From Nocardioides alcanivorans (GTDB lineage Bacteria; Actinomycetota; Actinomycetes; Propionibacteriales; Nocardioidaceae), in NCBI RefSeq assembly GCF_021555175.1, contig NZ_JAKGRW010000054.1, positions 120,001 through 165,385 of the forward strand: DNA of 45,385 nt. The letters run 5' to 3'. Below, piece after piece: positions 1 through 9,970 of this stretch. The notes under the pieces are model-generated. The model made no database searches and had not been told where the DNA came from. It was given only the letters and a program-made list of their open reading frames with translations. A program made the position numbers and the translations under genes. The number at the start of each line of letters is the position of its first letter. Position 1 is the first letter of the stretch.

Positions 1-2338
<2,338 letters not shown>

Positions 2339-2428
2339 TCTTACTTCTTTTTTGTTTCGCGTCCACTGTTTGGTTCTGGGACAACAACCAACCCCAGTTA
2401 TATGTTGGTTGAATAGTGTGCCCGTAGA

Positions 2429-2546
2429 GTTACGGCGGCCATAGCGTCAGGGAAACACCCGGCTCCATTCCGAACCCGGAAGTTAAGCCTGACAGCGCCG
2501 ATGGTACTGCAACCGCGAGGTTGTGGGAGAGTAGGACGTCGCCGGA
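2429..2546 (+). rRNA. rrf: 5S ribosomal RNA
   Basis: About 118 nt beginning 'gttacggcggccatagcg', with the conserved 'ccgaacccggaagttaagcc' core at about 2475-2494 and ending near 'gacgtcgccggac'. It follows the 23S gene by about 90 nt of AT-richer spacer and completes a 23S-5S operon end. Exact ends are estimated from the family. Confidence 0.95.
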
Positions 2547-2558
2547 CATACTTTTGAT

Positions 2559-2598
2559 GTGGGTCACCCCCGAGATTCAACTCTCCGGGGTGGCCCAC
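2559..2598 (+). terminator. Hairpin terminator after the rRNA operon
   Basis: A 12-bp stem (GTGGGTCACCCC at 2559-2570 against GGGGTGGCCCAC at 2587-2598, one G-U pair) with a 16-nt loop starts 12 nt after the 5S gene. It is followed by a weakly T-rich stretch (ttcgcatttgt). Position and strength fit transcription termination of the rRNA operon; the lack of a strong U tract leaves some doubt. Confidence 0.75.
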
Positions 2599-2654
2599 TT
2601 CGCATTTGTCGGCCATAGTTGGTCGAGACGTTGTCAAGAGAGGAAGTCGCCACC

Positions 2655-3641
2655 ATGCCCAGCAGTCAACGACCCAATGGACCGCGGCGAGGCGGTGGCG
2701 ACGGACGGCGTGAGGGGCGTCCGGAGCGTGGTGGCCGGCCGAGCGCTGGTCGCTCGGGAGACGAGTCCCGCGGTCGGGGCCCCAACAAGGACGGCTCGAA
2801 GCCAGGGGAGCGTCGCAGCAGCAGTGCGCGTCGTGACGACCGGCCCACCGGTGGTCGGCGTGACGACCGACGCGATGACCGCAAGGGCGGCGACCGTCCC
2901 GGGCGCAAGAGCGATTGGAAGCGTCCGTCCTCCGATCAGCGTCCTCGCTCGGAGGAGCAGGCCCGCTACGACGGTCCGGAGTTCCCCGAGGAGATCACGG
3001 GCAAGGAGCTCGACCGCTCGGTGGCCCAGCAGCTGCGGGGACTGCCCGAGAAGTTGGCCCAGCGTGTCGCCAGGCACCTGGCTGCGGCTGGCATGCTCAT
3101 CGACTCGGATCCGAAGACGGCCTACCAGCACACGCTGGCGGCGCGGGCGCGCGCTGCGCGGATCGCCGTTGTGCGTGAGGCCTGCGGTGAGGCGGCCTAC
3201 GCAGCCGGGGAGTACGCCGAGGCGCTGTCGGAGCTGCGTGCCGCCAAGCGTATGAACGGCGTCACCGCGTACCTGCCCATCATGGCGGACTGCGAGCGGG
3301 CCCTGGGGCGGCCCGAGCGGGCGCTTGAGCTGGCGAAGAGTCCGGCGATCAAGAACTTCGAACCCGCCGCCAAGGCGGAGATGACCTTGGTCGAGGCCGG
3401 CGCGCGCCGAGACATGGGCAACGTCGACGCTGCTCTCCGCATCCTCGAGAATGCGCCGCTGTCGACGAAGACGCGTGCTTCGTGGGTGGTTCGCCTCCGT
3501 TACGCCTACGCGGAGACCCTGCTGGAGGCGGGGCGCAACGAGGAGGCCCTCAGTTGGTTCCACCGCACGGTGGCCATCGACGGTGAGGACCTGACGGATG
3601 CCGCCGCCCGCGCCTCCGAGGTGGAACGACTGATCGGCTGA
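2655..3641 (+). CDS. TPR-like protein with a basic, Arg/Gly-rich disordered N-terminus
   Basis: A 328-residue protein. The start is ATG 2655, preceded by a purine-rich 'agaggaag' about 7 nt upstream; an upstream in-frame GTG at 2619 has no such site. Residues 1 to about 100 are dominated by R, G, D, S and P (RGG/RDD-like, probably disordered and nucleic-acid-binding). The rest is helical, with alanine-rich repeats that look like tetratricopeptide units (for example 'AAYAAGEYAEALSELRAAKR' and 'ALRILENAP'). By position (just before the HAD-tlyA-nadK-recN block) it matches the conserved TPR protein Rv1691 of M. tuberculosis. No function is known to me; a role near RNA or ribosomes is only a guess from the basic tail and the rRNA neighbour. 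Confidence 0.8.
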   Translation: MPSSQRPNGPRRGGGDGRREGRPERGGRPSAGRSGDESRGRGPNKDGSKPGERRSSSARRDDRPTGGRRDDRRDDRKGGDRPGRKSDWKRPSSDQRPRSEEQARYDGPEFPEEITGKELDRSVAQQLRGLPEKLAQRVARHLAAAGMLIDSDPKTAYQHTLAARARAARIAVVREACGEAAYAAGEYAEALSELRAAKRMNGVTAYLPIMADCERALGRPERALELAKSPAIKNFEPAAKAEMTLVEAGARRDMGNVDAALRILENAPLSTKTRASWVVRLRYAYAETLLEAGRNEEALSWFHRTVAIDGEDLTDAAARASEVERLIG

Positions 3642-3701
3642 GCTCCTCTGCCTCGTCCGCTGTTCTCCGGCCCAGGTGAGTGAGCCGGAGTTGCAGTGTT
3701 G

Positions 3702-3730
3702 CCTGTGGATCGCCGGGCGCGGTCCACAGG
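3702..3730. repeat. Inverted repeat CCTGTGGA...TCCACAGG upstream of the SSB-like gene
   Basis: A perfect 8-bp inverted repeat (3702-3709 and 3723-3730) around a 13-nt GC-rich loop, about 64 bp before the SSB-like start. The arms contain TCCACA/TGTGGA, the core of a DnaA box, though neither is a full match. It may be an operator or simply a hairpin after the TPR gene. Confidence 0.45.
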
Positions 3731-3793
3731 TCTGGTGGGACCCGGGCTCGGCGCCGGTGGGTTCGGGCACCGTGGTGCTCGGAGGTGGTGCAC

Positions 3794-4105
3794 ATGCACA
3801 ACGAAGTGGTCCTCGAGGGCGAGTTGCCCAAGGATCCGGTCGAGCGAGAGCTGAAGACCGGGGAACGCGTCTGGCTGTTCCAGGTGGCGGTTCCGCAGGT
3901 CTCCGGTGAGGGGCACGACCGGGTCGACTGCTCAGTGCGGTCGGGGCGGATGCTCCGGGTCGTGGCGGCGTGGCGTGCCGGGGACCGGGTGCGGATCGTG
4001 GGACACCTACGGCGACGGTTCTTCACAGCGGGCGGAGTGAGCCGCTCCACGCTGGAAGTCAGCGTGCAGACCGGCCGTCGGGCACGGCGCGCAGCTGCCG
4101 CATGA
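3794..4105 (+). CDS. Small single-stranded-DNA-binding (OB-fold) protein, SSB-like
   Basis: 103 residues. The ATG at 3794 has a strong Shine-Dalgarno GGAGGT at 3781-3786 (7-nt spacing); an in-frame GTG at 3788 is too close to that site. The pattern 'MHNEVVLEGELPKDPVEREL', then 'VWLFQVAVP', 'DRVDCSV', 'GDRVRIVGHLRRRFF' and 'STLEVSVQ' follows the strand order of an SSB OB fold. It is shorter than housekeeping SSB (about 160-180 aa) and lacks the acidic C-terminal tip used to recruit partners, ending instead in a basic Arg/Ala tail. It is probably an accessory SSB paralogue. Its 3' end overlaps the tail of the convergent DUF1015 gene by 47 bp. Confidence 0.75.
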   Translation: MHNEVVLEGELPKDPVERELKTGERVWLFQVAVPQVSGEGHDRVDCSVRSGRMLRVVAAWRAGDRVRIVGHLRRRFFTAGGVSRSTLEVSVQTGRRARRAAAA

Positions 4106-5162
4106 TGACGCCGATGTGCGGTTTCGGCTGGAACGAGCTCGCCTTCTGGGGGAGCAGGTGACCAGAGCGCGCCGACTCCGCCACCTGGGCGAAGGACGGG
4201 GACGGCAACAGCACCGCGGTCGCCGTGCGCGCCCGCCCCATGGCTTCGCTCGCCGAGTGGTGGTGTCCGACGGTCTCGGGCAGCACCTCCCAAGCAGGCA
4301 GCAGGCTTTCGTGGAGCCATCTCACCAGGAGGCCCACCGGTTGACGCGGGCGCAGGGTGCCCCAGGCGGCGCCGTCGTGCAGCACCAGTGCTCGGTCCAG
4401 GTGGGCCAGGGCCTGGTGACTGGTCGGCTGGCTCGTCCAGTCGGCATCGAGCAGCTCAGCGGTGCGAGCCACGGTCGCGAGTGAGAGCCGGGGCACGGTG
4501 CGGTGGATCGCTCCCAGCTGGAGCGGGGTGTCGGTCTGGTCGACCACCATCACCAGCGTCTGTGCCCAGTCGCTGCCGGGGTGGAGGCGCCGGAGCCGTT
4601 GAGCCGCCTCGAAGCGGTGGTGGCCGTCGGCGATCACCAGGTGGGCGTCACGTAGGGCACTTCGCACCACGTGCTCGGCGTCGTTGCTCCGGATCTGCCA
4701 GAGCCGGTGGAGCTGATCGGCCCGGTCCGTGTAGACGAAGTGGGGCGGTTCGGCGGTGGTGCTGTCGAGGACCGTACGGATGTCCGCCGGTCCCTCGTGG
4801 ATCAGCAGGATCGGAGCGGGGTTGAGTTGCATTGCGCCCATCCGCTCGACCAACTGCTCGACCTGGGCGACGTTGACGTCCTCGTGCGGATGTACGTGCT
4901 CGGTCGCCGTCGCGAGTTCGAGAGCGCCCACGATCCCGCGCACCGTGACACCGTGCGAGGTGTATTCGTGCACATACAGGGCGGGCTCCCGATCACGCGC
5001 GAGCCGTCCCCGGGCGCGCCACTCGCGGATACGGGCCGGGACGGATCGATAGGGTCGGGACAAGATCCGGTGTGCCACCGGGTCACCGACGTGGCTGTCG
5101 GCGAGCCGGAGCGCGCGGAAGCCGGTCAGCACAAAGGCGTCCCCGACGGCGTACTCGTCCAT
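4059..5162 (-). CDS. DUF1015 family protein
   Basis: 367 residues, minus strand. The start is set at ATG 5162 ('MDEYAVGDAFVLTGFRALR') because the frame upstream has no family-like content. Signatures of DUF1015 are the early 'FRALR', 'LYVHEY', 'VRGIVGALEL', 'VHPHEDV' followed by a helix, the central 'HLVIADGHHRFEAAQRLR', and 'QLGAIHRTV' in the second half. The conserved 'DGHHR' suggests a catalytic or ligand site, but the biochemical function is not known to me. It is transcribed away from the HAD phosphatase and converges on the SSB-like gene. A TACGAT hexamer 7 nt before the ATG and no Shine-Dalgarno suggest a leaderless mRNA. Confidence 0.85.
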   Translation of the reverse strand: MDEYAVGDAFVLTGFRALRLADSHVGDPVAHRILSRPYRSVPARIREWRARGRLARDREPALYVHEYTSHGVTVRGIVGALELATATEHVHPHEDVNVAQVEQLVERMGAMQLNPAPILLIHEGPADIRTVLDSTTAEPPHFVYTDRADQLHRLWQIRSNDAEHVVRSALRDAHLVIADGHHRFEAAQRLRRLHPGSDWAQTLVMVVDQTDTPLQLGAIHRTVPRLSLATVARTAELLDADWTSQPTSHQALAHLDRALVLHDGAAWGTLRPRQPVGLLVRWLHESLLPAWEVLPETVGHHHSASEAMGRARTATAVLLPSPSFAQVAESARSGHLLPQKASSFQPKPHIGVIMRQLRAVPDGRSAR

Positions 5163-5169
5163 TCTGACG

Positions 5170-5175
5170 ATCGTA
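5170..5175 (-). promoter_or_regulatory. -10 element for a leaderless DUF1015 transcript
   Basis: On the minus strand TACGAT (TANNNT type) lies 7 nt before the start ATG, and no ribosome-binding site precedes that ATG. Leaderless mRNAs with this geometry are common in actinobacteria. Confidence 0.45.
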
Positions 5176-5249
5176 GGGGGCGGCACACAGAAGCGTCGCC
5201 ACTGCGTGGGACCCACGGCGTGGCGTGGACAGATCAGGAGGAGACACGC

Positions 5250-6134
5250 GTGGCCGAGACACCGGGGTTGCTCATCGACGGGTTCGATCACTTGCTGCTC
5301 GACCTGGACGGCTGCGTCTACGAAGGCCCTCGAGCGGTGCCCGGGGCGGTGCCTGCACTGGCGCGGGCGCGAGCGCAGGGTGTGACCCTGAGCTTCGTCA
5401 CGAACAACGCCGGGCGTACCCCCGCCCAGGTGGCTGCGCACCTCGTGGAGTTGGGCATCGACGCCGGTCCCGATGACGTGGTCACGTCAGCGCAGGGCGC
5501 CGCCGCACGACTGGCGGAGCTGGTGCCCCCGGGTTCGCCGGTCTTCCTGGTCGGAGGCGAAGGGCTGCTCCGCGCGCTGGAGGAGGTCGGCCTGCGTCCG
5601 GTGAGCCGACTCGACGACGATCCGGTCGCGGTGGCCTCGGGATTCGGACCGGAGCTGCCGTGGCAACGGATCGTCGACGCGGGCATCCTCCTGCGCCTGG
5701 GGCTGCCGTGGGTGGCGGGCAACGCCGACATGACCTTTCCCACGGGCAACGGACTGGCGCCAGGACACGGCGCGCTCGTCGAACTGCTCGAACGCTTCAG
5801 TGACCGACGCGCCGAGGTGACCGGCAAACCGGCGCCCGGGCTGTTCCTGGAAGCGGTACGACGCCGAGGTGGTCGCCGACCACTGGTGATCGGCGATCGC
5901 CTCGACACCGACATCGCGGGGGCCCGTGCGGCGGGGCTGCCGTCGCTGCTGGTGATGACCGGGGTGACCGGTCCCAACGACCTGGCGGCGTGCCCGGTCG
6001 AGTCGAGGCCGACCCATGTGGGTGCGGATCTCGGTGCGCTCCACCTGCCGGTCGGGGAAGCTCGGTGGGACCCGCCCACGGTGGGCGAGGTGCGCCCGGC
6101 ATCGTCCGATGCGGGCGGTAGCGTGGTGCCATGA
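5250..6134 (+). CDS. HAD-superfamily phosphatase (NagD/phosphoglycolate phosphatase-like)
   Basis: 294 residues from GTG 5250, with AGGAGGAGA at 5236-5244 as ribosome-binding site. HAD motif I is 'LLLDLDGCVYEG' (nucleophile and acid/base aspartates near residue 17), motif II is 'FVTNNAGRTP', the motif III lysine is in 'VTGKPAPGLF', and motif IV is 'VIGDRLDTDIAGA'. A C2-type cap inserted between motifs II and III places it in the NagD/PGP subfamily, which dephosphorylates small sugar phosphates or phosphoglycolate; the exact substrate is unknown. It is the first gene of a tightly packed operon and corresponds in position to Rv1692. Its stop overlaps the next start as ATGA. Confidence 0.9.
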   Translation: MAETPGLLIDGFDHLLLDLDGCVYEGPRAVPGAVPALARARAQGVTLSFVTNNAGRTPAQVAAHLVELGIDAGPDDVVTSAQGAAARLAELVPPGSPVFLVGGEGLLRALEEVGLRPVSRLDDDPVAVASGFGPELPWQRIVDAGILLRLGLPWVAGNADMTFPTGNGLAPGHGALVELLERFSDRRAEVTGKPAPGLFLEAVRRRGGRRPLVIGDRLDTDIAGARAAGLPSLLVMTGVTGPNDLAACPVESRPTHVGADLGALHLPVGEARWDPPTVGEVRPASSDAGGSVVP

Positions 6135-6343
6135 CCCAGGACAGCCACCCCACCCCCGAGACCGACCCAGTGGTCGCGCCCGTGGAGTTCTCCGCTGGTG
6201 TCCCGGTGACCGGCGACGAGGCGGTCGACGCCGTGCTCGCCGACGTGGTGGCTGCTGCTGACCAGCCGCTCGAGGAGCACGTGGGCGTCTTCGAGCGCGC
6301 CCATGAGGGTCTCCGTGCCGCACTCGACTCGCGCGGGGCGTGA
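6131..6343 (+). CDS. Small acidic conserved hypothetical protein (between the HAD gene and tlyA)
   Basis: 70 residues, ATG 6131 overlapping the HAD stop by 4 nt (ATGA). The sequence is acidic, with a helical C-terminal half ('EAVDAVLADVVAAADQPLEE' then 'VFERAHEGLRAALDSR'). M. tuberculosis has a small ORF (Rv1693) at the same place. No domain is recognised; translational coupling to both neighbours suggests it works with them, but this is inference. Confidence 0.75.
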   Translation: MTQDSHPTPETDPVVAPVEFSAGVPVTGDEAVDAVLADVVAAADQPLEEHVGVFERAHEGLRAALDSRGA

Positions 6344-6347
6344 CCGG

Positions 6348-7181
6348 GTGCCGCGTCGTCTTCGCCTCGATGCCGAACTGGTCCGCCGCAAGCTGGCCCG
6401 CTCGCGCGAGCACGCCTCCGAACTCATCGCTGCCGGTCGGGTGACGGTGCAGGGCGCCCCAGCGACGAAGCCTGCCACCGGCGTGACCACCGATGCGGCG
6501 ATCGTGGTGCGCGAGGATCCCGACCGTCCTGACTACGTCTCGCGCGGTGGCCACAAGCTGGCCGGTGCCCTCGAGGACTTCGCCGCGCTCGGGTTCGGTG
6601 TCGAGGGGCGACGGGTGCTGGACGCCGGCGCCTCCACAGGCGGCTTCACCGATGTGCTCCTGCGCAGTGGAGCCAGCGAGGTCGTGGCCGTCGACGTGGG
6701 CTACGGCCAGCTCGCCTGGTCCCTGCAACAGGACGAACGGGTCCGGGTGCACGATCGCACCAACATTCGCGAGCTCACCCCTGAACTCATCGGTGGTCCG
6801 GTCGACGCGGTGGTGGGCGACCTCTCCTTCATCTCGCTGGTGCTCGTGCTCGACTCGCTGCTGTCGGTCGTGAGCGACGAGGCCGACCTGGCCCTGATGG
6901 TGAAACCCCAGTTCGAGGTGGGCAAGGAGCGCGTCGGCAAGGGCGGTGTGGTCCGCGACCCCGATCTGCGGGTCGAGGCCGTGCAGGCAGTCGCTCGTGC
7001 GGCCTCGGCGCGTGGTTGGGGCGCCCGGGCCGTCACGACCAGCTCGTTGCCCGGCCCCTCGGGCAACGTGGAGTTCTTCCTCTGGCTGCGTCGAGGCCCT
7101 GCGGTCCTCGACGACGAGCTCCTCACCGAGGTGGTTCGCAACACCACCCGGCTCGCCTCTGGTGAGAGGGTGGAGACGTGA
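6348..7181 (+). CDS. tlyA: TlyA-family rRNA 2'-O-methyltransferase (16S/23S)
   Basis: 277 residues. Start set at GTG 6348 ('VPRRLRLDAELVRRKLARSR') because this matches the conserved N-terminus of TlyA; an ATG 45 nt upstream would overlap the previous gene. Residues 1 to about 60 form an S4 RNA-binding domain ('RLDAELVRRKLARSREHASE'). The rest is a Rossmann SAM-dependent methyltransferase with motif 'VLDAGASTGGFTDVLL', then 'VVAVDVGYGQLAW' and 'LMVKPQFEVGKERVGKGGVV'. TlyA 2'-O-methylates C1409 of 16S and C1920 of 23S rRNA and confers capreomycin sensitivity in mycobacteria. It lies between the small ORF and nadK, overlapping nadK by 4 nt. Confidence 0.94.
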   Translation: MPRRLRLDAELVRRKLARSREHASELIAAGRVTVQGAPATKPATGVTTDAAIVVREDPDRPDYVSRGGHKLAGALEDFAALGFGVEGRRVLDAGASTGGFTDVLLRSGASEVVAVDVGYGQLAWSLQQDERVRVHDRTNIRELTPELIGGPVDAVVGDLSFISLVLVLDSLLSVVSDEADLALMVKPQFEVGKERVGKGGVVRDPDLRVEAVQAVARAASARGWGARAVTTSSLPGPSGNVEFFLWLRRGPAVLDDELLTEVVRNTTRLASGERVET

Positions 7182-8116
7182 CCGACCGACGCAGAGTGTT
7201 CCTGATCGCCCACACCGGTCGTGACGACGCACGCACGGTCGCCCGAGACTGCTGCAAGCGTCTGGTCGACCAGGGCATCGGCGTGCGCCTGCTGCGCACG
7301 GAGGCCGCCGCCCTCGACCTCGACGCCCTCATCGACGAGCCGGCGCTGCAGAGCGTCGACCCCGGCCCCGGCCTGTCAGTGGGCTGCGAGCTCGTGGTGG
7401 TCATCGGTGGCGACGGCACCATCCTGCGCGCTGCCGAACTGACCCACGGCGACAACACCCCACTGCTGGGCGTCAACCTCGGACACGTCGGTTTCCTTGC
7501 CGAGGCCGAGTCCGACGCCGTCGAGGACACCATCGCGGCGATCATCGACCAGCACTACACGGTCGAGGACCGGCTGACCATCGACGTGAAGGTCTTCCAG
7601 GGCAAGGAGGTGGTCTCCACCACCTTCGCGCTCAACGAGGCGAGCGTCGAGAAGGCCGCTCGTGAGCGGATGCTCGAGGTCGTCGTCGAGATCGACGACC
7701 GCCCGCTCTCCCGTTGGGGCTGCGACGGTGTCGTGCTGGCGACGCCCACCGGCTCCACGGCCTACAACTTCAGTGCCGGCGGCCCCGTGGTGTGGCCCGG
7801 TGTGGAGGCGCTCCTCATGGTGCCGTTGAGTGCCCACGCGCTCTTCGCGCGGCCGCTGGTCGTCGCTCCCACCTCCATGCTCGCGGTGGAGGTGCTCTCC
7901 GGCACCGAGGGCGCCGGCGTGCTGTGGTGCGACGGCAGGAGGACCGTCGACCTGCCGCCGGGCGCCCGCATCGAGGTCCGACGTGGTGCCCACCCGGTCC
8001 GCCTGGCGCGACTCCACCAGGCACCCTTCACCGATCGACTGGTCGCCAAGTTCGACCTGTCCGTCGAAGGATGGCGGGGTGCGGCCGAACGTCGTCGCCG
8101 CGGGGCCGGCGCATGA
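7178..8116 (+). CDS. nadK: NAD kinase
   Basis: 312 residues from GTG 7178, overlapping the tlyA stop. The enzyme phosphorylates NAD to NADP with ATP or polyphosphate. The signature GGDGT is at about residues 77-81 ('VVVIGGDGTILRAAEL'), followed by 'LLGVNLGHVGFLAE', 'LNEASVEK' and the NAD-binding 'CDGVVLATPTGSTAYNFSAG'. Length is normal for actinobacterial NadK. The C-terminal RRRRGAGA tail is basic and probably disordered. Gene order tlyA-nadK-recN is conserved in actinobacteria. Confidence 0.96.
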   Translation: MTDRRRVFLIAHTGRDDARTVARDCCKRLVDQGIGVRLLRTEAAALDLDALIDEPALQSVDPGPGLSVGCELVVVIGGDGTILRAAELTHGDNTPLLGVNLGHVGFLAEAESDAVEDTIAAIIDQHYTVEDRLTIDVKVFQGKEVVSTTFALNEASVEKAARERMLEVVVEIDDRPLSRWGCDGVVLATPTGSTAYNFSAGGPVVWPGVEALLMVPLSAHALFARPLVVAPTSMLAVEVLSGTEGAGVLWCDGRRTVDLPPGARIEVRRGAHPVRLARLHQAPFTDRLVAKFDLSVEGWRGAAERRRRGAGA

Positions 8117-9864
8117 TCGAAGAGATCCGGATCCAGTCCCTGGGCGTCATCGAGTCCAGCACCATGGAACTGGGTCCGGGGCTGACGGTGATCACCGGTG
8201 AGACCGGCGCCGGCAAGACGATGGTGGTGACCGCACTCGGTCTGCTGCTGGGCGGACGCGCGGACTCGGGCGCGGTGCGCACCGGTGCCACGCGGGCTCG
8301 GGTGGAGGGGATCGTCGACGCCACGGCGCTGGCGCGGTTCCGCGGTTCCGTCGAGGAGTCCGGGGAGTGGTCGAGGACGGCCGGGTACTCCTGGCCCGCA
8401 ACATCGCGGCCGAGGGGCGTTCGCGCGCCTTCGCCGGCGGCGCGTCGGTGCCGGTGACCCGGCTGGCAGAGCTGGCCGAGCCGCTCGTCGCCGTGCACGG
8501 TCAGTCCGACCAGCACCGGTTGCTGCGGCCGGCAGCCCAGCGCGACGCCCTCGATCGGTTCGGTGGCGCGAGGCTCGAGAAGCTGCTGAAGCAGTGGCGC
8601 GAGACCCACCGCACGCTCAGGGAGGTCGAGGCCGAGCTCGACGACACCGTCAACCACGCTCGCGAGCGGGCCCAGGAGGCCGACCTGCTCCGCTTCGGCC
8701 TGGAAGAGATCGAGGCTGTCGGTCCCGTCCCCGGAGAGGACGCCGACCTCGCTGCCGAGGAGTCCCGGCTCAGCTTCGCCGACACGCTGCGGGCCGCTGC
8801 CGAACAGGCCCGTGAGGCACTCTCCGCCGAGGAGGAGGCCCCGGACGCGCTCGGCGCGGTGGGCGTGGCCCGCAGGCTGCTCGACGGCGTACGCGACCAC
8901 GACCCGGACGTGGCCGCACTCAGCGACCGTCTGGCCGAGGTCAACTACCTGCTGGCCGACGTCGCGGCAGAACGTGGCGTCCTACGCTGCCGGTATCGAC
9001 ACCGATCCCCGCCGACTGGCCGGAGTCTCCGAGCGGCGCGCGGCGTTGACGGCGCTCACCCGCAAGTACGGCGAGACGATCGACGAGGTGCTGGCCTGGG
9101 CAGAGCAGGGCAGCAAGCGACTGCTCGACCTGGACCAGACCGACGACCGGGTCGCGGCACTGCGGGCTCGCCGCTCCGCGCTGCGCTCGGCGCTGGTCGA
9201 CACCGGGACGGCCCTGTCGAAGCTGCGCACCAAGGTCGCCACTGAGCTCGCCGAGACCGTCACCGATGAGCTGACGAAGCTGTCGATGCCCCACGCCCGC
9301 CTCCAGATCGTCGTGACCCAGACCGAGGTCGACGCCCCGGCCGACCCGGAGGTCGTCGGGACGCCGCTGGCGGTCGGCAAGCGGTGGCTGCGGATCGGGT
9401 CCCACGGTCTCGACGACGTCGACCTTCAACTTGCGGCCAACACCGGTTCCGAGCCTCGCCCGCTCGCGAAGGGCGCCTCCGGGGGCGAGCTCTCCCGCGT
9501 CATGCTGGCGCTGGAAGTGGCGCTGGCCGGCACCAGCCCGGTGCCCACGTTCGTCTTCGACGAGGTCGATGCCGGCGTCGGTGGCAAGGCGGCGGTCGAG
9601 ATCGGGCGGCGGCTCGCCGCGCTGGCCCGGAGCGCACAGGTGCTCGTGGTGACCCACCTGCCCCAGGTCGCAGCCTTCGCCGATCGCCACGTGGTGGTCG
9701 CGAAGTCCAGTGACGGCACGGTGACGACCTCCGGACTCACCGTGCTCGGCGCTGACGACCGGGTCCGGGAGCTCTCCCGGATGCTGGCTGGCATGGAGGA
9801 GAGCGACACTGCGCTCGCGCACGCCCGAGAGCTCCTCGAGGTGGCACAGAACGACCGGGCCTGA
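8113..9864 (+). pseudogene. recN: DNA repair protein RecN, with two frameshifts as sequenced
   Basis: RecN is an SMC-like ATPase for double-strand-break repair. The ATG at 8113 overlaps nadK (ATGA). The N-terminal Walker A 'VITGETGAGKTMVV' is in one frame up to about 8365. The frame then moves to one starting 'VVEDGRVLLARN' and carrying 'LVAVHGQSDQHRLLRP' plus the coiled-coil arm. Around 8970-8973 it moves back, continuing 'VASYAAGIDTDPRRL' through the ABC signature 'KGASGGELSRVMLA', Walker B 'FVFDEVDAGVGG' and the switch region 'VLVVTHLPQVAAFAD'. The first break is one missing base in a G run at 8362-8365; the second is one extra base near 8971. All motifs of an intact RecN (about 580 aa) survive, so sequence error is more likely than real inactivation. 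Confidence 0.9.
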
Positions 9865-9970
9865 GAGGGCGCGCTGCTGAGCCCCGGTGCCGTCGGATCC
9901 GATGCGATCCCCACCACGTCCGCGTGGCCCCCGGAAACGACCCACCTTCGCGTGTCACGATGGCGCCGCC

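Noticed and set aside
4671..5249. Extended N-terminus of the HAD phosphatase reaching back over the DUF1015 gene
   Set aside because: The strong Shine-Dalgarno at 5236-5244 and the family N-terminus fix the start at GTG 5250.
8362..8972. Programmed frameshifting in recN
   Set aside because: No slippery heptamer or downstream structure is evident, and the same G-run signature recurs in unrelated genes, so error is the simpler explanation.
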